Under the pieces are notes generated by a model. The model saw only the letters and a program-made list of their open reading frames with translations. It was not told where the DNA came from and searched no databases. From positions 1 to 64,000 of the forward strand of contig CAJNOI010000200.1 in assembly GCA_905250115.1 (NCBI GenBank): a DNA stretch of 64,000 nucleotides. The letters run 5' to 3'. Source of the stretch: Adineta steineri (Eukaryota; Rotifera; Eurotatoria; Adinetida; Adinetidae). The translations under genes and the position numbers were made by a program. Below, piece by piece: positions 34,508-45,300 of this stretch. Positions within the stretch are counted from its first letter, which is position 1, and every line of letters begins with the position of its first letter.

Positions 34508-35659
34508 TCATTTGATCAATTGCCAGGTGAGCATTGAAGCATTTAGGAAAACAGTTAATATAGTATCAAAATCATCAAGAAAACGTTCTTCACACTTACT
34601 CGACCAACGCTGTATTAGTTGTAAGGTAATCAAGTGTTTGTTTGTTTTGGAATCAAATTGAACATTTTGAACACAAAAGCAAACACCTGGTGTCACAAGT
34701 TCTTCTTCTTCTTCTTTATATTGAGATATTGAACTGATATCGGCGGTGAAAGCAAACAACACCTTTATGATGAATAAAGTATTTCCAAACCCTTCTGCTC
34801 TTGCACGATTACGACTGCATGATGTAAATGCTTGAAATGAGCGATATTCATCAGGATTCTTCACCAAATCTTTATACATGGCAATATCTTCAGGTTTAAG
34901 TTCAGCTCCGCGATAAAGGTTCGTGTCTCTTTTTACTTTTTTATTGATGGGATCATCCCACAATAATAAAGAAAATGGTCCTAATGTACGAATCTTACTT
35001 CGCCAGAGCTGTTCGTGCTCTTTTTTTCCAACTGATCTCATGGCCTCGTTCAAGCTTTTGTACAAGAAACTTTCTAAAGAATAGAGGTAGGCACAGTGTT
35101 CCCATACTTCTTTAAATTTCTTATATTTTTTCTCTCTCAGCAAATTGGCCAATTTTTCGGCTTCACATCGTCTTTCGATTTGTGTCCCTTCTTCGATAAT
35201 GCCGAGAGCAGCTTTCTCAACAAGCTCCGGAATGAGTTTTTCATCTTTAGAAGGTAGTTGATTTTTTTTAAGACCTAAGTCTCTTCTCACTTCTATTATG
35301 AAAGGTGATATCCAGCCATATTCACCACCCGCCGAACGTTTTGCAGTAATGGGAGCGATCATAAAGCGCTCTTCTCGTAAATGCTTATGTTCTTTGTTGC
35401 ATTCTACTCGCTTTACGGGTCTCTGTTTATGGTGATCATCGTTGAAGGTTTGAATCATATGCTTGAAGTCAATGTAGTAGCGATCGAATATAGCTCGTGG
35501 TTGATTTCTGGAGAACATTTCTTCGATGATTAAGTTTTCGACATCGGAATAGTGACTCCATTTAGCTGGTTCAGACTTTGACCATGGATTTGGGTTCGCC
35601 TGCCACATCCACTCAATACATTTCAAAGGTTTCAGCCTTGTCGATGCTACATGCGCCAT
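34508..35659 (-). CDS. WWE-domain mono-ADP-ribosyltransferase (ARTC-like)
   Basis: An intronless 383-residue protein. The N terminus (residues about 8-90) is a WWE-type module: CIEWMWQANPNPWSKSEPA, SHYSDVENLIIEEMF and YYIDFKHMIQ, ending RPVKRVE; WWE domains bind poly-ADP-ribose or link to ubiquitin ligases. The C-terminal half looks like an R-S-E class ADP-ribosyltransferase: LYRGAEL (Arg), FQAFTSCSRNRARAEGFG (Ser) and a Glu-rich EEEEELVTPG loop that supplies the ExE site. Such proteins transfer ADP-ribose from NAD+ to proteins, usually on arginine, and are numerous in bdelloids. No signal peptide is visible, so an intracellular role is likely. The frame is open upstream to 35809, but that part is encoded by telomere-like repeat, so the ATG at 35659 (MAHVASTRLKPL) is preferred. 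It sits in a repeat-rich island. Confidence 0.85.
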   Translation of the reverse strand: MAHVASTRLKPLKCIEWMWQANPNPWSKSEPAKWSHYSDVENLIIEEMFSRNQPRAIFDRYYIDFKHMIQTFNDDHHKQRPVKRVECNKEHKHLREERFMIAPITAKRSAGGEYGWISPFIIEVRRDLGLKKNQLPSKDEKLIPELVEKAALGIIEEGTQIERRCEAEKLANLLREKKYKKFKEVWEHCAYLYSLESFLYKSLNEAMRSVGKKEHEQLWRSKIRTLGPFSLLLWDDPINKKVKRDTNLYRGAELKPEDIAMYKDLVKNPDEYRSFQAFTSCSRNRARAEGFGNTLFIIKVLFAFTADISSISQYKEEEEELVTPGVCFCVQNVQFDSKTNKHLITLQLIQRWSSKCEERFLDDFDTILTVFLNASMLTWQLIK

Positions 35660-35740
35660 AGTTACCGTTCTCTGTGTCCTATTTTGAATGATGAAAATGA
35701 TGCGTTCACTGATCGACTTATAATCTGAAAGCATTAAAAA

Positions 35741-35860
35741 CTCTTGGGTGTGGGTAACGGTTTGGATATATTGTGGGTGTGGGCGTAAATGTGTCATCTT
35801 CATCCACACCCATACTCACCCTCAGCCACTCAGACATACACTCACTCTGAAGAATCCTCA
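35741..35860. repeat. telomere-like foldback
   Basis: CTTGGGTGTGGG and TTGTGGGTGTGGG on the left face CCACACCCATACTCACCCTC on the right across an ATGTGTCATCTTCAT loop. It overlaps the putative 5' side of the ADP-ribosyltransferase gene. Confidence 0.75.
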
Positions 35861-36205
35861 ATTATTCGACACCCGAGTCTAACTGGAAGTTTTAAAAAAA
35901 ACTCGTATTCTATGACTTCTTTTAAGACAAAAAACATATAGTTGGAAATTTTCACTGGTAACTTGATATTTCATCGTCGAAAAGTCTCTTATCAATTATC
36001 AACAAAAGCATACACAATCGCTTACATTCTTTAAGTGTCGATAAAGCAACAGAAAAAAGAAACTCGAAAAGAAGAACGATAAAAACATTTTGAGGGTGAG
36101 TGTGTGTGGGTAGATGGATGAGGGTGTCGGCTGGTGTGGTTGTGGGTGTGGGTATATTCTGTCTCTTGCCTCACACGCGTACCTTCTCTCAAACCTACAC
36201 CCACC
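35840..36205. repeat. direct repeat, copy A (pairs with 36837-37375)
   Basis: Shares a long colinear stretch with copy B, from AGAATCCTCA (35851 and 36848) through GGTAACTTGATATTTCATCG to GTGTGTGTGGGTAGATGG (about 36097 and 37093), offset 996-997 bp and clearly diverged by point changes and small indels. Its right end is a telomere-like foldback (36089-36230). Confidence 0.8.
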
Positions 36206-36230
36206 CACATTCACACCTACACCCTCACGA
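36089..36230. repeat. telomere-like foldback
   Basis: TGAGGGTGAGTGTGTGTGGG ... GTGGTTGTGGGTGTGGG faces ACCTACACCCACCCACATTC ... CACCCTCA. The loop is ATATTCTGTCTCTTGC. It is one of the longest and most complete members. Confidence 0.8.
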
Positions 36231-36701
36231 TTTCGAGAAAGACACATACCTTTTGGATAAGAATGTCACGATCTTCTAACGATTGTGAGACCTATCTTTG
36301 AGCAAAACTTTACACTGGAATCACGTTATTTATTTTCTCAAAGAGTACCCATAGATTGGTTGGAAATTCAGTAAATCGTGCTTAACTCTTGATTAATCCG
36401 CCGTGGTCACGAATCCTTTTAGGTTTTTCCTAGTGTCACTTAGGCTTACCTGTATTTGTAAGATGAAGCTAAAAACTCGTAAACAGTGGAGATAGTTTCT
36501 CGTAAGTGAGGATACACGGAACTTGCAGCTGTTTTATTCTTGTAATATGGGCGATGCGTGATCTTTGTTAATGTTGTGAAAGAGAGATTGTTTTATTGAC
36601 ATTTTTTATCGCTCACATCCTTCTGTAGTGGTAGCTTTGATTCTCTCACCGCTTTTTGTCGTTTAAGTGCTGCTCGTTCTTCACTATTTTCAAAGAAAAA
36701 A

Positions 36702-36870
36702 TTGAGGGTGTAGGTGTTGGGGGGTGAGGGTGGGTGTGGGTGTGGGTTTATTATCTTCATTCACACTCACGTCAATACTCACCCACCTACACACACCCAT
36801 AACCAACCTGAGCCACCCAAACCACACCGCGTCTACGCTCACCTTCGAGAATCCTCATTTATTCGACAGT
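36702..36870. repeat. telomere-like foldback
   Basis: TTGAGGGTGTAGGTGTTGGG and GGGTGTGGGTGTGGG face CACACTCAC, CTCACCCACC and ACACACCC blocks. The loop (TTTATTATCTTCATT) resembles those of the other copies. A run of six G lies at about 36718-36723. Confidence 0.75.
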
Positions 36871-37375
36871 TAAGTGAAATTAGAACTTTAAAAAAAAACT
36901 TTTGCTCTACGCCTTCTTTTATGACGGAAACATATAGTTGGAAATTTTTACTGGTAACTTGATATTTCATCGTCGAGAAGTCTCTTATCAGGCATCAACA
37001 AAAACATGCACAGTCACTTACATTCTTCAAGTGTTGATAAAGCAACAGAAAAAAGAAACTCGAAAAGACGAACGATAAAAACATTTTGTGGGTGAGTGTG
37101 TGTGGGTAGATGGGTGAGGGTGTGGTGTGGACATGAGTGTGGGTGAGGGTGTGTGTGTGGGTGTGGATATATATTATATATCCATCATACATTCACACTC
37201 ACATCCACACACACACCCACACTCACACTCATCTACCCTCACCTACACCCACACCCACCCACACTCACACTCATCCACCCTCACCTACACCCACACCCAC
37301 CCCCAAGATGGGTGTGGGTACATTCTGTCTCTTGACTCACACATGTACCCTCTCTCAAATCCATACCCATCCAAC
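36837..37375. repeat. direct repeat, copy B with expanded telomere-like arms
   Basis: Second copy of the block at 35840-36205. Its telomere-like part (about 37085-37372) is longer than in copy A: TGTGGGTAGATGGGTGAGGG and GTGTGGGTGTGG on one side, then two successive C-rich arrays with a shared CTCATC(T/C)ACCCTCACCTAC core, then another G-rich/C-rich pair around the loop ATTCTGTCTCTTGAC. Confidence 0.8.
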
Positions 37376-37383
37376 TGATATAT

Positions 37384-37603
37384 CCTCAGACAGACGAGGA
37401 ACGAATAATACGACGTTTCTATGCGTAAAAATGTGCGCTTTTTACGCTTGAAGAGAATAACTTTTTTCGTAGAAAAGGTCGAATTGCTAACAATAAAACG
37501 TGTCTCCATCATTTTGCTTTTGAAAAAATATTTTTTTCGTCGCGTAAAAAGCGCACATTTTATGCGTAGAAACGCCGTATTTTTCGCTCCTTATCTGTCT
37601 GGG
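37384..37603. mobile_element. 220-bp MITE, family with 57446-57650
   Basis: Terminal inverted repeats of about 60 bp: the left end runs CCTCAGACAGACGAGGAACG ... TTCTATGCGTAAAAATGTGC, and the right end is its near reverse complement. The interior includes GAATTGCTAACAATAAAACG. A second copy in opposite orientation lies at 57446-57650. No clear target duplication is seen here. Non-coding. Confidence 0.8.
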
Positions 37604-38003
37604 TTAATTTATTACGTGCTTACAAAGTCACTCTTGTGCAAAGAATATATTAAAAATAAGTTTTTTTACGAATATCTTGATCATACTATGCATTTTCTAT
37701 TCATAAATTAGCACACAATATGTAATTATCGGATGTTTTTTTCCTCATAGACACGCATTTCTATAAAATAACTACCATAATGAAGATATAAAAAATCTTT
37801 TAATGAATGTAACATGAAAACTTTTGTTCTTTCAAATGATCATTTCTAATCAGTATTCTTCAATGTAATATTACAAATATACACTAATTTTTTTGTAAAT
37901 CGTATATATATATACGAAGTAAAAATACAGAAATAGATTATTCTGCATAAGTATTGACTAAAGAGACGATAAGAAACGATGGTAACTCGTTATTGGTGAA
38001 ACA

Positions 38004-38060
38004 GGGTGGATGTGGGTGAGTGCGATAAGCAAGACACATCCACACCTACGCCCCTTAACA
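38004..38060. repeat. telomere-like foldback
   Basis: GGGTGGATGTGGGTGAG faces CACATCCACACCTACGCCCC across a short loop (TGCGATAAGCAAGA). Confidence 0.7.
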
Positions 38061-38513
38061 AGATTTCGGTCAATATATTAAGGATTAGTCACTACATTAA
38101 ATAATATGTTTATGAAAATATTTTATTTCGATCTGTGTACATCATTAGCATAAAATAATAGATCGAAATTTTTATAAAAATATTATTAGTAACGTAATGA
38201 AAATTTGACTAATTTCAATAATGAATATACAATGATGAATTATTTCTTTATTAAAATAAATACACGTTATATAACAAACTAACTTTTTAGAATTGGTTTA
38301 ATTTTGTCAAAAGTTTATTTATTTCATAGAGATGATTTAACGTGTAATAATGACGATAGAAATGGAAAAAACCAACCAAAGATTATTAAATGATTCATTA
38401 TTTGGCAAACAAAGAAAAGGTAAAAACATGTAAATTATTCTTTTACCTCTGCACGATTAAATATTTTCTCATATAAAAACAAATTATTTCAACATCTCGA
38501 TCTTATCCAAACA

Positions 38514-39547
38514 ATGTACAAATTTGGTTTTGATAATTGTGATAAAATTATTGAATTAAGTGAAGAAGAAGTTCATCGTATTCCATATCTCTTAACATTA
38601 ATATCACGTAACGATGATTTTTTGTCAATAAAAAATAATAAAAATGAGTACATATTACACTATCCAATATGTTATAATTTATTAATTCCAATTTTAAATT
38701 CAATTAATAATGAAAAACCGTATAGTTTATTGAATGATTTATCAATAAATGAAAATATTTTCGATGTCCTTCAATTGTTTGATTATCTTTGTTTAAATCA
38801 ATCCAAGTCTTTAAATAATCAAGATAAACGTTTTATATATCATCGAGCAAAAAATCTTTGTGGAGTTCGAAATATTGCTACTCGATTTGTTCTTTCTTTA
38901 ACTAGAAATGAACATAACTTAAATGATTCACGAACAATTGAATATGTATTCTCGTTAATTTCAGTGATATTTTCAAATAAAAACATATTCAGTTCACAAT
39001 TTCGTTATCATACCTATACAATTCTTGAAGAATATGTTTTTCCATTATTTTTTAAAAACATCCAGTTTATTTATTAAATGATATTAAACAAAATTATAGA
39101 ATTGATTCAAATATTTATTTTTATGAGGATAATCAAATGATTCCAATTGATTTTAAAAATGATTTTCTCTGGAAAGGTTATTTTGAACATATGATAAATA
39201 AGCTAATAAAACAATCATATATTATAACAGATGGAGCAACAAGTCCTGGGAAGTCGTCTTTACTCAGTAGATTATGTGGAAATCATGTAAATGAACCTTC
39301 TAGGAGTACTTATAATCTTTCACAAAATATTGAACAAACTGAAACAGAATCATTTATTTTTCTTGATACTCCTGGTCTTTTATCGAATAAAGAATCGACT
39401 GAATCAACATCGTTAACAAAAAATTCAGATTTATATTTAAATGAATCACAAGTAGCGCGATTAGGTTATTTTAATACACGATCTAAACAAATACAAGTTG
39501 ATAAATTTAAACATAAATATAAAACAAAGGTTGAAAAATATCGATAA
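38514..39547 (+). CDS. BTB-like plus P-loop protein, frame broken once
   Basis: Two adjoining open frames read as one gene. The first (38514-39077) gives a helical N-terminal part reminiscent of a BTB/POZ fold (ELSEEEVHRIPYLLTLISR, HYPICYNLLIPILNSI). The second continues in the next frame from about 39055 (HPVYLLNDIKQNYRIDSNIY) into GATSPGKSSLLSRL, a Walker A P-loop, then FIFLDTPGLL, a G3-like DxPG motif, and a short basic tail. The break lies at a T6A5 run (about 39050-39060); one more base there would join the frames, so it may be a base error, an allele, or a decaying gene. The P-loop part is far shorter than a full GTPase, with no clear NKxD after it. No introns are seen. Family assignment is weak; BTB is a guess from pattern only. 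Confidence 0.5.
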
Positions 39548-40260
39548 TTTTTTTTAAAAATTAGATTTATCATTGTATATTTTATTGATTTTCTTTTTTA
39601 TTTAATCTTTATTCTATTCACAAGAAAAGTTTTTCAAAGTAAAACTTCAAATAAATCTTTCTTTCTAATAAAAATGTGTAAAATATTAAAAATGATCATC
39701 CATAATCACATTCTTTGTTTAAAATTATATTTCTAAAGATAATAAAGACGTGGTTGTGGGTATGGGTGAGATCCTTATGTAGCCCTTGCGCCCACACCAC
39801 GCTGGTTCCATTAACAGATGATAGAATTATAATCTAGTGAAATTTTTCATAATGAACATTGATTCTCATCTATGAGAGCCAGTTGTCTATAGAAATATGA
39901 TACTATACGACACAGAATACAAACATATTTTACTAAAATAATCGAAGTTTATTATATTTAAATTTCTAAAATTTTTCAATTGATGTGATGACACATCGCG
40001 CACATTCTTTTGAGTCACAATATGTATTGATGTTGCCACGTGTGCAAGCCACATATGCATACGATGAATAATTATTTGCTGTTCTATATAATACATCCAC
40101 TCAACTAACAGTGGACGATAACTGTATGCTTGCGTTTTTCTTTTTATATGATATGCACCTTTTCTCTAGTCTTTTTTATATGTATATGAAGTCTTAATGA
40201 TTATTCATGTCAGACTATTTGCTTCCTTATATTTTCAGATTATGATTTTTTATCATTCTA
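39548..40260. other. intergenic with one foldback
   Basis: AT-rich. A telomere-like foldback lies at 39750-39800 (GTGGTTGTGGGTATGGGTGA facing GCGCCCACACCACG). No gene is seen. Confidence 0.55.
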
Positions 40261-42270
40261 ATGAGTAAAACTCAGAGTACTATCTGTATAATGAATGAAA
40301 ATACGAAGAAATTATCAAGTAAGTTGAAGCATTTAATTTTTTATTTATTAAGCGTCAATTATTTCTTACTCTTTTATCAATAGACAATGACAAACAAGGG
40401 TAATTAACTGAAAAGCTGTTTTTCTAGTCTATGATTTCAATTTTTTGTTTGTTACGCAGGTTGATAACCACTGGCTTGGAAGATCTTTCTAATGAACTTA
40501 TCTATGAAATATTCGAATTTCTTGATGGTTGTCATTTGTATGAAGCGTTTGCTAATTTAAATGAACGCTTCCAATATCTTCTCAATTATTCACCTGTTTC
40601 ATTCAAAATCAATATGTTACTTACACCTAAACCTATTTTTCAACATCGCTGTGAATTTAGTGTTATTCCTAACATCGATCGGATTGTATCACTTCGTTTA
40701 TCGAATGTATTCACTATTAATTTCTTTCTTTCAAAATTCACTATTGATGCATCATTCGCTTGTCTTAAATCACTTATTCTTGACGGTATTCATGCAACTC
40801 AACTCATATCATTTCTTACTTGTTTAGCATCTGCTCCTCGACTCTTCCATTTAACTATTACAATTATTGATATCTTTAAACAACATAATGATGTCTATCG
40901 TTTGATTTTTCGTTTGCCCGCATTGAGATATGCCAAGATTGAGTTCAAACATGATGTTCGATCACGCACATTATTGGCTGTTGCTGGAAAACATGAACTC
41001 TCTAGCCCGATTGAGCATTTAATTATCGCTGGCATGTGTTATTTAGATGAACTGAATGCTCTTGTGTCATACACGCCTAGACTTTGCCGTTTATCATGTC
41101 GTTCATTATATGGTTTTAAGGATACTGGAACAGTTCTGTTAAAATTACCAACTACTTTAACACATATCTCTATAGAAAATTGTGTATTACCATTTGATGA
41201 GTTTGAATTATTTGTTTCCAAAGTGGACTCTCAAAAACTAGAAGTATTACGTATCTATAGAGCAGCACAAGATGTAACGTACTTGAATGCTCAACGATGG
41301 CAACGGATTCTTTCGAATTATATACCTAATTTACATAAATTCGATTTTTTTCATCGGAATGTGATTGATGAAAATGATCTTGAATATGCTGCATATCATA
41401 CATTGATTAATCAATTTACTTCATCGTATTGGATCAAACGAAAATGGCACTTTGTTCATCGACATTATTACTTTTGGAATGCTCATTCGGCAGATTTCTA
41501 TTCAAGTCAATCTTATTGGTATTATTAAATAAACATCTACATTCTTATATTTATTTTTCTGTCTTAGGAAAAACAACAACTACGATTTATTTGAACATCA
41601 AGACAATGAAACCTGTCCCATTCAATATACTGGTAATAATTTGGCTTGCAGTGTATCGATTTTAGGATCTCAAAAAACAATTGCAGATTGTTCACTTCAA
41701 TTCCCATGTGCTACTACATTAGCACTTACTGTACCATTTATTTGTGATGATGACCAATGGACTGAATCATTTATTAATGATCTTAATCGCTGTATGCATT
41801 TGACAAAACTAACAAAACTCTCTATTGACTATGTCAATCTCACTTTGCCAATGTTATTTGAACTTCTTCTTAATGTGCCTAATATTCATTCACTTTATCT
41901 TTCTCATATGCCTCATTCGCAAGCAACTGATATTGAACATACTTGTTTATTACCAAAAAACAACAAAATCACAAAAATTACTATTTATCATGGATACACA
42001 CTTGAATGTATCAATGCTTTTATTAGTCTTTTTCATCAATTGGAAATACTCGATATTCGTATAGGAGTATATGACCTCAATTCAATCAAACACTTTTTAT
42101 CATTGAAAAAATCCGAAAAAAATTGCCGTCTCTTCTCGTTACGTATTTCAGGTGTACAATCAGCGATGGTAGACGATTTACAAACTATGATCAATCAAGA
42201 ACAACTATTTAATGACTATTCATTTGAAAGTGATTTTGTTCACAGTTCCGCAGTCTGTTTATGGTGGTAG
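40261..42270 (+). CDS. F-box protein with LRR-like region, second copy
   Basis: Four exons: 40261-40318, a 16-base micro-exon 40384-40399, 40460-41518 and 41568-42270; total 1836 bases, 611 residues. The micro-exon is required: without it the frame stops at once, with it MSKTQST...KKLS joins to LITTGLEDLSNELIYEIFEF. The F-box core is LEDLSNELIYEIFEFLDGCH then LNERFQYLL. The rest is Leu-rich repeats (for example LTHISIENCVLPF and LYLSHMPHSQ). The role in substrate choice for an SCF ubiquitin ligase is inferred. It shares design, though little close sequence, with the gene at 28078-30113. Its 3' end faces that of the receptor gene, 87 bases apart. Confidence 0.85.
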
Positions 42271-42357
42271 TTATTTTGTTTATTTTTCGAGAAAAATAGT
42301 ATATCATAGTCACACACCCTCTGTAGAAATAATACAACAAAAAAAGCGAGAAGAAGA

Positions 42358-45300
42358 TTATCGAGTTGTACAAAGTTTTTGAGATATTTGTTTAGTCCAT
42401 GCTTTGAATTCTCGTCTGTAAGTTTTTGATGGCATTACAAAAACAATAAATAATAACATCGATGGAATAAATGAGAGAAAATAACCAATCAGATGTAACC
42501 ATGGTTGATGTGCTGATCGCATACATTTATTTGCAAATGAAATAATTAAACGAGGTAAACTTAATAATATTAATATACATGGAGAATATAAAACATGTGC
42601 ATGTTGTTGTATTTGATTTTTTAAATGACCTCGTAATGTTTCACTTTGTTCGACAGCACTACGTCTATAAGCTAATGTTATAATAATACAAAGAGCAGAT
42701 ATGATATTAATTGAAAAAGGAGCAAGAAAATGAAAAAGTGTTATAAATGAATTATACTTTCGAACAGATGATGAATATCGAACAAAACACCAAATTCGAT
42801 AGTCATCAATATCAAAATCTTCGATTAATTCACGACGTATTGGTTCATGAATGTGTGTAAGTATTGTAAAAATAAATGTAATTAAAACTACCCATTTAGC
42901 CATTTTTATACTTTTCTGTTTTTGAAAGCGAGTCGCTAAGATGACACTCATCATTCTTTCCATAGCTACACATGCATTACACCATTCATTGAATGTTAGA
43001 AGAATTTTAAGGATCACATCTATTGTAACACAATTAAAATAAAGGAATGATCGATTAGTTATTACAGACATTTGGGATAAAATTAATTCCCAAACTTTAT
43101 ATGTTAACAAAATAATTATAAATATTGAAATAATCGATGAAGATAAAAGATAATAACCAGCACCGACTTGTCGCGATTTGATCCGACGAAATGTTTCTAT
43201 TGATAAGAATCCATTAATTGATCCAATAACAAGTAACATAGTACTAATAAAAATAGTTATTTTAATAATTACTGGTTGTTGATTAAGTGAAATCTTTGGT
43301 TTAATATGATAACCAAGAATAGAATCAAGTGAAAAACCAAAACCTTTTGTTGAAAGCTGACATTTTGCACCGTAATAACAATCATCACATATACACATAA
43401 ATTGAGTTGGACATGTTTGATTATTAAAAAAACATTCACCACCATTTTCACAATAATTATAACCTTGACAATCATTATTCCTTGTTTGATTAAATAGAAA
43501 ACAATTAGAGAATCGATTACGATCACATATACACATATGAACTTCATCATAAAAACACATTAATTCTAAATTTGTATGACATAATGATGGATAATATTTA
43601 GTTCGTCTCAAATAACTATATTGACGCACTGTATCATTTAAAAGATTATTAATTGAAGGACAACGTTGTTTTGATTCGATTTTTGTTTGAATATATTCAG
43701 AAGGTTGAAATACTTCTCGAACTACTAGTAAATAAAAGGATTCATTAACTATTTCAGCTAGAATAATATGAAATGGTTGTGTTAAATGAATTGTTAAAAT
43801 ATTTTGATTATATGGAACTTTTTTTAATAAAATTCTTCGTTCATGTTCTTTCTGATCAAATGATGTAATCACATGGATTAATAATAATGAATGTTCCCAG
43901 AGAATTTCCTTGTTTAAATGTATATCAATACGATTATTTTTATTTTCGCAACGTTCATCTGAATATTCATCTTGACAAAGACAAGTAAATGTATTTAAAT
44001 CAATACGGTAATCATTCGGTACACAAAGTTCATTATGTTGACATGAATTATTTGATAATTGACAAATTGAATGCGTTAAATGACAATAAGGCCCAAATTT
44101 ATATAACGAACAAATACAAATGTCTGAACTCAAACATAACGAATCATTTGCACAATTACATTGATTTGTGATATTGCAATTAATACCAGAATATCCATTA
44201 TCACATAGACAAAAGAATAAAGATTTATTATTTACATAATTCATACATTTTCCATGTTCTCCACATGATAGAATACATGTGGATTTCTCATTTTTCATTT
44301 CAGGAATAATTAATTGAGTAGCAATTCGATTAACAGGTAGGAATTGAAAAGGTATAGATAAATGCCAACTTGACCAATATTCTAATTTGATTTTTTCATA
44401 AATATCAATACGAATAGAATAATTATTTGATAGAGATTTTGGTCGTTCTGGATAAAGTAAATAAAGATTAAACTTTGTATTACAATCACGGTTTGGAATA
44501 TAAATAATTTGTTCATAATAAGGTGCTATTTGTCCATATTCATCAATAAGTATAATTAGAACTTGAAATACAACAGGTGTGAATCGATTGCTACGCCATA
44601 CTAATTGAATAGTTAAACTAATACGTTGATTTTGCCATTGACATTGAGAACCATAATAATTAGGTGGACAAAAACATGTTTTTATTTGATTTCGACCACG
44701 TAATACAAGAATACCACGATGACAATATGAAATGAATTCATTGCTAATATTAAACGTTGTTTTTTTCAGTTGATTTGTTTTAGAAATAGTTGCAATGGAA
44801 TTATTCATTAATACTGATGGAAAATATCCTAAGCGTAAAGTTTTGAAAAAAAGATCATAATATTTTGGAAACTCTGAGTTAATATAATGACAGAGGTATT
44901 CGTTGTTCGGAATAAGTTTAACAGTTTTTCCATCTGGCGAAAAAGAATTTTCTGGTGGATAAAAACAAATATCTTCTGTTATGAATGATGGTTGCAAATG
45001 TTGATCAATACGACAGACTTTATCTAAAGTAATATATTCACTATCATTCCATGAAAAATAATTTTCACTAATATCAAAAGTTCCATTATAAAAGTAGATT
45101 TCACGTTCAACGTATGTTTCATTACAACAATTGACATATTTATCATATGTATTATGCAATGATAGACAATAAGATAATCCAGATTGTTGATTATAACATT
45201 CATGTTCATTAAAAGAACATTTTGAATTAGGACAATTAAGTTCATCAGTACCATGTTGACAATTCCAATACTGATTACAATGTGTATATGGATTATCACA

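Larger units (their letters stand above)
35660..38513. other. repeat-rich gene-poor region
   Basis: Holds the densest telomere-like repeats of the window, a duplicated block with an offset of about 997 bp, and an inverted-repeat element (37384-37603). 36245-36700 and 37620-38000 show no recognisable gene. A possible short exon at 38350-38420 (starting MTIEMEK) precedes the BTB-like gene, but no acceptor links it. Confidence 0.6.

Noticed and set aside
34508-35809. Full 433-residue frame as the ADP-ribosyltransferase start
   Set aside because: The extra N-terminal residues are encoded by TGTGGG-type repeat and adjoining low-value sequence; the WWE domain follows MAHVAST at 35659.
36995-37512. 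Open frames of His/Thr/Pro repeats (THTHTH, PHPH)
   Set aside because: They are translations of the telomere-like arrays, not genes.
38350-38420. Upstream exon MTIEMEKTNQRLL for the BTB-like gene
   Set aside because: It ends at a good donor, but there is no AG acceptor before the next open frame at 38514, so the link is not supported.
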